A stretch of DNA of 6,525 nt from Chloroflexota bacterium (GTDB lineage Bacteria; Chloroflexota; Dehalococcoidia; GIF9; UBA5629). The stretch covers positions 1 to 6,525 of the forward strand of contig VGOF01000087.1 in NCBI GenBank assembly GCA_016875975.1, read 5' to 3'. Each line of letters begins with the position of its first letter. Within the stretch, counting starts at the first letter, position 1. The position numbers and the translations under genes are program-made. This document shows positions 1 through 5,144 of the stretch, one piece after another. The notes under the pieces are model-generated. The model was given only the letters and a program-made list of their open reading frames with translations. It had not been told where the DNA came from and did not search any database.

Positions 1-375
1 GCGGGCTCCAAGGTCTTCCAGGGCTTCGCGGGCGTGGGGTATCCCGGCATATTGTTCTTGTTTGCCGAAGGTGCGGGAGTACTTGGATGTCCAGATGTCA
101 GGGTGGGCAATTATATCCATTTGTTTTCTTGATGCTTGCAGCACATGGCGCAGTCCCCCGGTGTGGTCACGATGTCCGTGGCTGAGCACTATCTTGTCGA
201 TTTGTGAAAGGTCTATGCCCATGACGGCAGCGTTGTAGAAGGTGGAAATGCCCAGTCCTGTATCCAGCAGTACCTTGTAGCCATCGACCTCTACCAGCAC
301 GCTCAGCCCCCATTCCGCCAGCAGCCCCACCCTGCCAGCCGTGTTTTCGCTTAGCGTTGTCAGTTTGACCTCCAT
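1..375 (-). CDS. Metallo-beta-lactamase-fold hydrolase, dihydropterin-phosphate-synthase-like (partial, C-terminus cut off)
   Basis: The first 125 residues are visible and the frame stays open to the left edge. The protein starts MEVKLTTLSENTAG and carries LLDTG at about residues 36-40. The metal-binding signature SHGHRDHTGGL lies at 65-75, with H66, H68, D70 and H71 as the expected di-metal ligands, and HPDIW follows at 91-95. This N-terminal pattern (ENTA, an E-x-G-L-S strand, LxDTG, then SHGHxDHTGGL) is the one I know from MBL proteins annotated as 7,8-dihydropterin-6-yl-methyl-4-(beta-D-ribofuranosyl)aminobenzene-5'-phosphate synthase, a cytosolic subgroup of the superfamily. The substrate cannot be read from the sequence. 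The ATG at 375 lies 6 bases after the stop of the SAM hydroxide adenosyltransferase gene. Its strong GGGAGGAG ribosome site lies inside that gene's last codons, so the two are probably translationally coupled. The fold is very likely; the reaction is inference. Confidence 0.88.
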   Translation of the reverse strand, partial: MEVKLTTLSENTAGRVGLLAEWGLSVLVEVDGYKVLLDTGLGISTFYNAAVMGIDLSQIDKIVLSHGHRDHTGGLRHVLQASRKQMDIIAHPDIWTSKYSRTFGKQEQYAGIPHAREALEDLGAR

Positions 376-381
376 TTTCTC

Positions 382-1215
382 TCACTCCTCCCGCAGTATC
401 AGCTTATCGCCCACTTTGCTACCGAGCAAAGCAGCAGCACTTCCGTCTTTGAGCGCTATCTCCAAGTAGTCATTGCTGTCAATTATGGCTACCAGCCCAT
501 TTTTTTGGCTGTAGTACTGGCTCAGCCCCAATATTTTCTGGTTGCCAATCTCTATGACGAATTTTCCTTCCGGTAAGTCGGTGCCTTTGAGGTTAGTGAT
601 TAGATTGCCGAAGTGGTCTGTGTGGATTATTTGTCCACACAGGTTGCCCTTGCTGTCATGGTAAGGCTGTGGTAGGGAAAAGACGTTGACTGAGTTTAGC
701 TTTTCTCCCAATTCGCCTATAGGTGTGCCCAGGGATAGGTAAGCGGCGACCGGTGCCAGGATATCTCGCCCGTGGAAGGTTGTGCTTACCGTCTGTTGCC
801 AGTAGCGCGGGTTTGTGATGGCTATGGCCTTAGCCCTTTTGGGTAGCTGTATCTGCTGGGGTCCTGCCGCCGAATCTGTGGTAGGATTTGATGCTGGTTC
901 TATCTCTCGGATGATGTAGCTCAGGACTCCGTTGTCAGGTGCCAGGAACAAGGCGGACGGGGTTTCGAGGATGACTAATTTGCGCTGGCTGCCTACGCCC
1001 GGGTCAACTACTACAACGTGGATGGTTCCTTTGGGGAAATAGCTGTGGGTGGTACTGATGATGTAGGCGGCCTGCAGGGCGTTCTGCGGCTCGACGGCAT
1101 GGCTGATGTCAACGATTGTGACCTGTGGATTTATGTTGAGTATGACTCCCTTCATGCTGGCCACGTAAGCGTCGCTGGTGCCAAAATCGGTGGTCAGCGT
1201 TATCAGAGGAGCCAT
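382..1215 (-). CDS. S-adenosyl-L-methionine hydroxide adenosyltransferase (SAM hydrolase, DUF62 family)
   Basis: This 277-residue cytosolic enzyme belongs to the fluorinase/chlorinase superfamily. The hydrolytic members use water-derived hydroxide to split SAM into adenosine and methionine. Visible motifs are LTTDFGTSDAYVASMKG (7-23), VVVVDPGVGSQRK (67-79), APDNGVLSY (92-100), TFHGRDILAPVAAYLSLG (146-163), TDHFGNLITNL (199-209) and a C-terminal DYLEIALKDGSAAALLG (249-265). D71, R78 and H148 match the Asp-Arg-His set described for hydroxide transferases. A Pro/Ser/Gln-rich stretch at about 105-130 sits between the DNG and NPRYW segments and looks like a surface insertion. The ATG at 1215 follows the secG stop by 18 bases and has only a weak AAGAG-type ribosome site, so it may depend on read-on from secG. 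The physiological reason for destroying SAM is unsettled for this family. The family assignment is firm. Confidence 0.95.
   Translation of the reverse strand: MAPLITLTTDFGTSDAYVASMKGVILNINPQVTIVDISHAVEPQNALQAAYIISTTHSYFPKGTIHVVVVDPGVGSQRKLVILETPSALFLAPDNGVLSYIIREIEPASNPTTDSAAGPQQIQLPKRAKAIAITNPRYWQQTVSTTFHGRDILAPVAAYLSLGTPIGELGEKLNSVNVFSLPQPYHDSKGNLCGQIIHTDHFGNLITNLKGTDLPEGKFVIEIGNQKILGLSQYYSQKNGLVAIIDSNDYLEIALKDGSAAALLGSKVGDKLILREE
385..392 (-). promoter_or_regulatory. Ribosome binding site of the metallo-hydrolase gene, inside the upstream gene
   Basis: On the minus strand GGGAGGAG lies 9 bases before the ATG at 375. It is formed by the final codons (Arg-Glu-Glu) of the SAM hydroxide adenosyltransferase gene, directly before its TGA. 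Ribosomes finishing the upstream gene would release on top of this site, which supports coupled translation and fixes the start at 375. Confidence 0.7.
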
Positions 1216-1233
1216 CTCAGCTCTTGCCCGTAG

Positions 1234-1455
1234 CTAGGCGCCTACCCTGACTATTATCACGGAGAGTATCACGAAGAGAATCACCAGGGCTATGGTAAAC
1301 TGGAACAGGCGTTTTTCCACGCCTCGCCGCGTTCGATAGACGGTATCGGCCTGTCCAAATATGCCTCCTAAACCACCGCCGTGCACCTGCAGCATGATCA
1401 CTCCGATTAGGGCCAGGGCTACCACAATCTGTGCTATTAGCAGGTAACTAGACAT
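1234..1455 (-). CDS. secG: Preprotein translocase subunit SecG
   Basis: This 73-residue integral membrane protein is the small accessory subunit of the SecYEG channel and helps SecA-driven protein export. Two hydrophobic helices are visible at about residues 4-24 and 50-71. They are separated by the cytosolic-loop motif GGGLGGIFG (26-34) and a basic YRTRRGVEKR segment, which is the usual SecG arrangement and length. An in-frame TTG at 1470 would add five residues, MEEKE. I chose the ATG at 1455 because the TTG overlaps the GGAGG ribosome site that serves this ATG, and because SecG proteins normally begin right before the first helix. The gene overlaps the end of gatB by 8 bases and its ribosome site lies within gatB, which suggests translational coupling. 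The downstream SAM hydroxide adenosyltransferase gene begins 18 bases after the stop. No signal peptide is needed or seen. Confidence 0.94.
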   Translation of the reverse strand: MSSYLLIAQIVVALALIGVIMLQVHGGGLGGIFGQADTVYRTRRGVEKRLFQFTIALVILFVILSVIIVRVGA

Positions 1456-2977
1456 TTCTTTTTCCTCCAACTTTAGCTAACAGGATTTCTTTTGCCAGGT
1501 TCGGATTAGCACGTCCTTTGCTGGCTTTCATCACCTGTCCCACCAAAAAGGTTAGTGCTTGTTCTTTGCCGGCAGCGAAGTCAGATACTGCCTGGCTATT
1601 ATTGACCATTATCTCTTCCACTATTTTGTCTATTTCTGAGCTATCGCTTATCTGGCTCAGCCCTTGCTCAGCCACTATATCCTGGGCTTTCCTTCCGCTG
1701 TGGAACATCTCCTCGAACACTGCCTTGGCTGCAGGACCGCCCAGTGTTCCCTGTTCCACTAGGGTCAGCATTTCCAATAGGTGCTTTGGCGATACCTTGG
1801 TCTCTTCAATGCTGGCATTGGTGGCGTTGAGCAGGCGGCTGAGGTCCCCCAGCAGCCAGTTGCTTACTGTCTTGGCTTTCTTCTCTATATTTGTCCCGTT
1901 GGCTTCCTTCAGTAGCTCTATGCACTCCTCGAAGTAGTCGGCCATCGCTCTGGAATCAACCAGCAGATTGGCGTCATACAGCGGTAACCCATATTGGGAC
2001 ATAAATCTGTCCCTTCGGGCATCGGGAAGCTCGGGCAAGCGTGACCTGATTTCTTCTACCCATGCCTTTTCGAAGACCATCGGCGGCAAATCAGGTTCGG
2101 GGAAGTAGCGGTAGTCGTGGGCATATTCTTTGCTCCGCTGGCTTACGGTGATTCCCTTATCGTCCACCCAGCCTCTGGTCTCCTGCACCAGCTTGCCTCC
2201 ATTCTCCAGCACCTCTCTTTGTCGCTGGGCTTCGTAGTCCAGGGCGCGGTACACGGCCTTAAAGCTATTCATATTCTTCACTTCTACCTTGGAGAGGTAT
2301 TCCTTGGTACCCTTGGGGCGGATGCTGATGTTGGCATCGCACCTGAAGCTTCCTTCCTCCATGTTCCCCGTGGAAACGCCCAGGTACTGGAGTATGGCTC
2401 TCAGTTTCATCAGGTATTGCCTGGCTTCCTCCGGCGAATTGATGTCTGGTTCGCCCACTATTTCCATTAAGGGCACGCCGGCACGGTTGACGTCCACCAG
2501 GCTGTAGCTTTCACCTGCAGGCGAGGTGCGGTGCAACAGCTTGGCCACATCTTCTTCCAGGTGTACACGGGTGATGCCGATTTCCTTTTGCTTTCCGTCT
2601 ATGTCCAGCATCAGCCAGCCATGCTGACCGATTGGTGCATCGTACTGAGATATTTGGTATCCCTTCATCAAATCGGGGTAGGGGTAGTTCTTGCGGTCGA
2701 ACTTAGCATGTTCGGCGATGGTGCAGTTTAGAGCCAGGGCGGTCATTACGGTATATTCGATTGCCTTCTGGTTTATGGAAGGCAGCACACCGGGCATGCC
2801 CAGGCAGATAGGGCAGACGTGGGTGTTCGGTGGGGTGTTGGCATAATCGGCGCTGCAGGGGCAGAACATCTTGCTCCGGGTCAGCAGTTGAGCATGCACC
2901 TCCAGCCCTATTACAGTCTCGTATTCCACAACGTCGGTAAGTATATCAGCACCACTCGTAGTGAAGCAAGAAAACAC
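1448..2977 (-). CDS. gatB: Asp-tRNA(Asn)/Glu-tRNA(Gln) amidotransferase subunit B
   Basis: GatB is the kinase and tRNA-binding subunit of GatCAB. The complex phosphorylates mischarged Glu-tRNA(Gln) or Asp-tRNA(Asn) and amidates it with ammonia channelled from GatA. The cradle domain shows ETVIGLEVHAQL (20-31) and a zinc-type CxC/CxxC set (C39, C41, C55, C58) ending in CLGMPG. It continues with DRKNYPYPDLMKGYQISQYD (94-113), HLEEDVAKLLH (139-149), NRAGVPLMEIV (164-174), KVEVKNMNSF (230-239) and RSKEYAHDYRYFPEPDL (281-297). A helical YqeY-like tail ends with LVGQVMKASKGRANPNLAKEIL (478-499). The GTG at 2977 gives 509 residues with an unusual 16-residue leader; a second GTG at 2929 gives the family-typical VEYETVIG start and 493 residues. 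The 2977 start has an AAGGT site; the 2929 start has none visible. No gatA or gatC lies in this window. Function is certain; the start is open. Confidence 0.97.
   Translation of the reverse strand: MFSCFTTSGADILTDVVEYETVIGLEVHAQLLTRSKMFCPCSADYANTPPNTHVCPICLGMPGVLPSINQKAIEYTVMTALALNCTIAEHAKFDRKNYPYPDLMKGYQISQYDAPIGQHGWLMLDIDGKQKEIGITRVHLEEDVAKLLHRTSPAGESYSLVDVNRAGVPLMEIVGEPDINSPEEARQYLMKLRAILQYLGVSTGNMEEGSFRCDANISIRPKGTKEYLSKVEVKNMNSFKAVYRALDYEAQRQREVLENGGKLVQETRGWVDDKGITVSQRSKEYAHDYRYFPEPDLPPMVFEKAWVEEIRSRLPELPDARRDRFMSQYGLPLYDANLLVDSRAMADYFEECIELLKEANGTNIEKKAKTVSNWLLGDLSRLLNATNASIEETKVSPKHLLEMLTLVEQGTLGGPAAKAVFEEMFHSGRKAQDIVAEQGLSQISDSSEIDKIVEEIMVNNSQAVSDFAAGKEQALTFLVGQVMKASKGRANPNLAKEILLAKVGGKRNV
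1464..1468 (-). promoter_or_regulatory. Ribosome binding site of secG, deciding its start
   Basis: GGAGG on the minus strand, within the last codons of gatB (Val-Gly-Gly-Lys), lies 8 bases before the ATG at 1455. The alternative TTG at 1468-1470 touches this sequence and has no comparable site of its own, so the ATG is preferred. Confidence 0.75.
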
Positions 2978-2982
2978 AGATT

Positions 2983-2987
2983 ACCTT
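2983..2987 (-). promoter_or_regulatory. Probable ribosome binding site of gatB (GTG at 2977)
   Basis: AAGGT on the minus strand lies 5 bases before the GTG at 2977. It is modest in strength, but it is the only Shine-Dalgarno-like sequence near either candidate gatB start, and it favours the longer protein. Confidence 0.4.
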
Positions 2988-3012
2988 GCCCGCTCAACTA
3001 ATTAGCAGTTCT

Positions 3013-3030
3013 GTGTTGTTGGGTGTTGTT
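3013..3030. repeat. Short direct repeat in the yraN-gatB gap
   Basis: The 8-base unit GTGTTGTT occurs at 3013-3020 and again at 3023-3030 on the plus strand, one helical turn apart. On the transcript it reads as two AACAACAC blocks. It is short enough to be chance. A ten-base period could also suit a regulator or an unstructured leader. Confidence 0.3.
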
Positions 3031-3056
3031 CTACTGTGCCTCTACGGCATTCTCAA
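3028..3056 (-). promoter_or_regulatory. Possible sigma70-like promoter before gatB
   Basis: Reading the minus strand, TTGAGA (3051-3056) is followed after 17 bases by TAGAAC (3028-3033). These match 5 of 6 and 4 of 6 consensus positions. The -10-like hexamer overlaps the yraN stop codon. A start just downstream would give a short A/C-rich leader of roughly 40 bases ahead of the gatB GTG. Matches of this quality occur by chance, so this is only a candidate. It is placed sensibly, in one of the largest gaps of an otherwise tight gene string. Confidence 0.22.
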
Positions 3057-3396
3057 TAAGCTCGATGCGGGTGGCTTTGCCCTTCTGGTCAAGCTCCACG
3101 CCGACGAAATCTATGCGCCACTGGGCGGGCAGTTTTTCGTGGCTGTTGATATATGACAGGGCAGTGGTGACGAGCTTTTCTTTCTTGGCGGCGGTCATCG
3201 ATTCTTCAGGGGTGCCGAAGGCAGCGCTGGACTTGGTGCGCACCTCGACGAAGACCAGGCAGCCCTTTTTCTGGGCGACGATGTCTATTTCGCCGTGGCG
3301 GCAGCGGAAATTGGCCTCGCGGATGCGGTAGCCTCTCTTCTTGAGGAAGTCTTTGGCCAGCTTTTCACCGGTAGCGCCGAGGTTCTTGCGGTTCAT
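3031..3396 (-). CDS. yraN: YraN/UPF0102 family nuclease-like protein
   Basis: This 121-residue cytosolic protein belongs to UPF0102, whose fold resembles Holliday-junction resolvases and restriction endonucleases. Its cellular role is not settled; a part in DNA repair or recombination is the usual guess. Motifs are NLGATGEKLAKDFLKKRGY (5-23), NFRCRHGEIDIVA (29-41), VFVEVRTK (48-55), the GTPEESMTAAKKEKL helix (61-75) and IDFVGVEL (95-102). E11, D38, E51 and a following basic residue (R53 or K55) correspond to the PD-(D/E)xK-type core. The frame is open for another 69 codons upstream, through rnhB, but that extension does not resemble the family. The start at 3396 gives the standard length. Its ATG shares four bases (ATGA) with the rnhB stop. 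A GGGAG lies 14 bases upstream, rather far, so coupling to rnhB probably drives initiation. Confidence 0.93.
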   Translation of the reverse strand: MNRKNLGATGEKLAKDFLKKRGYRIREANFRCRHGEIDIVAQKKGCLVFVEVRTKSSAAFGTPEESMTAAKKEKLVTTALSYINSHEKLPAQWRIDFVGVELDQKGKATRIELIENAVEAQ

Positions 3397-4055
3397 ATTA
3401 TGCGGCGGGTCTCCCTTACCGGGGCGAAGGAGTGGCGGTGGATGGGCGAAGGGCCAAGTTGTTGCAAGCAGGCACAATGTTGCCTGGTGGCATAACCTTT
3501 GTGTTTGGCCAGACTGTAGCCGGGGTGAACTGAGTCCAGCTCTGCCATGATGCGGTCGCGGGTTACCTTGGCCACGATAGAGGCGCAGGCGATGGAGAGG
3601 CACAATTTATCGCCTCTGATTATGCCTTTTTGCATGGTGCGCATTTGTGGCAGGGTTAGGGCGTCTATGAGCAGAAAATCGGGAGAGCAGGCGAGTTGTT
3701 CTATAGCCCGGCACATGGCTAGCCTGGTGGCTTTGAAGATACCTATTGAGTCTATAATTTGCGGTTCGATGATGCCTACGGCAGCGGCTATAGCTGCCTG
3801 GTGAATCAAAATGTAGAGTTCATTTCGCCTGGCTGGCGGAACCTCTTTGCTATCGCGCACCAATTTGAACCAGGGGAAATCGACATCCAGAGGAAGGATA
3901 ACGGCGGCAGCCACCACAGGGCCAGCCAGGGCGCCACGTCCCACCTCGTCGACGCCGGCGATGTGGCGATAGCCCATCTGCAGGAGCCTGCTCTCTTCAG
4001 ACAAACCAGGCGGCTCAGCTCTGGTGCGATTTCTGGGCGATTTGGATTGTGCCAC
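3393..4055 (-). CDS. rnhB: Ribonuclease HII
   Basis: RNase HII cuts the RNA strand of RNA-DNA hybrids and nicks 5' of single ribonucleotides misincorporated into DNA, starting ribonucleotide excision repair in the cytosol. The 220 residues hold the full family pattern: IAGVDEVGRGALAGPVVAAA (32-51) with D36 and E37; DSKEV (68-72); LIDALTL (129-135) with D131; RGDKLCLSIACASIVAKVTRD (147-167) with D149 as the fourth acidic ligand; and HKGYATRQH (185-193) with the tyrosine that senses the ribose 2'-OH. It ends with GPSPIHRHSFAPV (201-213). The GTG at 4055 is chosen because GAGGT lies 8 bases upstream. The next in-frame ATG (residue 27) would remove the N-terminal helix. The first about 17 residues are basic and proline-rich, likely a disordered tail. 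The gene overlaps mnmA by 41 bases and yraN by 4. Confidence 0.96.
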   Translation of the reverse strand: MAQSKSPRNRTRAEPPGLSEESRLLQMGYRHIAGVDEVGRGALAGPVVAAAVILPLDVDFPWFKLVRDSKEVPPARRNELYILIHQAAIAAAVGIIEPQIIDSIGIFKATRLAMCRAIEQLACSPDFLLIDALTLPQMRTMQKGIIRGDKLCLSIACASIVAKVTRDRIMAELDSVHPGYSLAKHKGYATRQHCACLQQLGPSPIHRHSFAPVRETRRII

Positions 4056-5100
4056 CGCCGATTACCTCGTTGCCTTGATAGAATACCACAGCTTGTCCCG
4101 GAGCGATAGCGCGTTGCGGTTGGTCGAAGACAACGTTTACTGAATCAGCCTGAGGATGGATGGTGGCTGGCGCCTCTGGCGAGCGGTAGCGTATTTTGAC
4201 GTTGACTGACAGCGGCTGCGACGGTGATTTGCCCGAAGCCCAGTTCAGATTTACGGCGATAAGGCTGGAGCTGCCAAGCTGGCTCTCATCGCCAACCACC
4301 ACACGGTTGGTAGAAGGCTCTATCCTGGTCACGTAGAGCGGTCTGGCGGTTGATAGTCCCAAACCATGCCTCTGGCCGATGGTGTAGAAGGCAGCGCCTC
4401 GATGCTTGCCCAGCACCTTTCCCTGCCCATCGACAATGTCTCCGGGTTCGGTGGTCACATGCTGGCTCAAAAATGTGCCGTAGTCAGCGGCGACGAAGCA
4501 GATATCCTGGCTGCTGGGCTTGCCTGCAGCCGGCAAGCCTTTCTCTCGGGCCAGGTCTCGAACCTGCCGTTTGCTGTAATTGCCCAGCGGGAAGAGGGTG
4601 CGTGCCAGTTTCTTCTGTGTCAGTGTGTATAGCATGTAGGACTGGTCTTTATCGGGGTCAACGCCTTTGAGCAGATGGTAGGCGTTGTCACGATGTTCTA
4701 CTCTAGCATAGTGCCCGGTAGCGAGGTAGTCGGCATCCAAAGCAAGTGCATGTTCCAGCAAAAAGCCGAACTTGATGTATTGGTTGCAGGAGATGCAGGG
4801 ATTGGGTGTGCGCCCCTGGGTATATTCCCTGATTAGATACTGGATAACATGCTCCTTGAATTCCCGTTCGAAGTCGAGGATATGGAAGGGTATGCCCAGT
4901 TTGTGGCAGGTTTGTTCAGCATCGATGATGTTCCGGGCGGGATTGGGAAATTGGCTTTTGCTAGACGAAGTGGCTTCATTTGTGGCCCATAGCCGCATGG
5001 TGACGCCAATTACTTCGTGGCCAGCCTCCTGAAGCGTCAGGGCTGCCATGGAGGAGTCAACACCACCGCTGAGTGCTACGACTACACGTTTCTTAGGCAT
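4015..5100 (-). CDS. mnmA: tRNA-specific 2-thiouridylase MnmA
   Basis: MnmA uses ATP and a persulfide sulfur to make 2-thiouridine at wobble position 34 of tRNA(Lys), tRNA(Glu) and tRNA(Gln). The 361 residues match the usual length. The N-terminal PP-loop VVVALSGGVDSSMAA (6-20) binds ATP. TPNPCISCNQYIKF (98-111) contains the catalytic C102, and SSQDICFV (196-203) contains its partner C201. LATGHYARV (126-134), DKDQSYMLYTL (150-160) and GQRHGLGLSTARPLYV (242-257) are family hallmarks. The C-terminal barrel ends with APGQAVVFYQGNEVIGGGTI (333-352). An acidic/serine insert at about 39-57 replaces the short loop after MRLW. The ATG at 5100 is the only possible start: an in-frame TGA lies eight codons upstream at 5122-5124 with no start codon between. 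No Shine-Dalgarno sequence is visible at normal distance, unlike most neighbours. The gene overlaps rnhB by 41 bases at its end. Confidence 0.97.
   Translation of the reverse strand: MPKKRVVVALSGGVDSSMAALTLQEAGHEVIGVTMRLWATNEATSSSKSQFPNPARNIIDAEQTCHKLGIPFHILDFEREFKEHVIQYLIREYTQGRTPNPCISCNQYIKFGFLLEHALALDADYLATGHYARVEHRDNAYHLLKGVDPDKDQSYMLYTLTQKKLARTLFPLGNYSKRQVRDLAREKGLPAAGKPSSQDICFVAADYGTFLSQHVTTEPGDIVDGQGKVLGKHRGAAFYTIGQRHGLGLSTARPLYVTRIEPSTNRVVVGDESQLGSSSLIAVNLNWASGKSPSQPLSVNVKIRYRSPEAPATIHPQADSVNVVFDQPQRAIAPGQAVVFYQGNEVIGGGTIQIAQKSHQS
4064..4068 (-). promoter_or_regulatory. Ribosome binding site of rnhB, inside mnmA
   Basis: GAGGT on the minus strand lies 8 bases before the GTG at 4055. 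It is encoded within mnmA at the Asn-Glu-Val of its conserved C-terminal strand, so the same bases serve both mnmA protein sequence and rnhB initiation. It supports the GTG rather than a later ATG. Confidence 0.65.
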
Positions 5101-5114
5101 GGTATAAAAGCCAG

Positions 5115-5120
5115 AGTATA
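5115..5120 (-). promoter_or_regulatory. Isolated -10-like hexamer before mnmA
   Basis: TATACT on the minus strand ends 14 bases before the mnmA ATG, in the 44-base gap after tmk. No convincing -35 partner is present; the best offset, GTATCA at 18 bases, matches only 3 of 6 positions. If active, transcription would begin within about ten bases of the ATG and give a nearly leaderless mnmA message. That would fit the absence of a ribosome site, but the call is speculative. Confidence 0.18.
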
Positions 5121-5144
5121 GTCACCTGTGAGAACGGGTGATAC

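Noticed and set aside
167..385. Minus-strand 72-codon frame overlapping the metallo-hydrolase start
   Set aside because: The overlapping frame with LLDTG and HGHRDH is clearly the real gene; this one is Arg/Gly-rich and featureless.
1518..1937. Plus-strand open frame of 139 codons opposite gatB
   Set aside because: It is antisense to conserved gatB coding, has Ser/Leu-rich composition typical of a mirror frame, and resembles no family.
2117..2470. Plus-strand open frame of 117 codons opposite gatB
   Set aside because: It is a shadow of highly conserved GatB motifs on the other strand with no recognisable domain.
3397..3603. In-frame extension of yraN upstream to 3603 (69 extra codons)
   Set aside because: It lies entirely inside rnhB in another frame, is rich in Arg/Pro/His with no family resemblance, and the ATG at 3396 gives the standard YraN length and an ATGA junction with rnhB.
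5101..5144. Rho-independent terminator or riboswitch in the tmk-mnmA gap
   Set aside because: Only 44 bases, with no GC-rich stem followed by a T run and no recognisable aptamer; the short inverted matches are AT-rich and imperfect.
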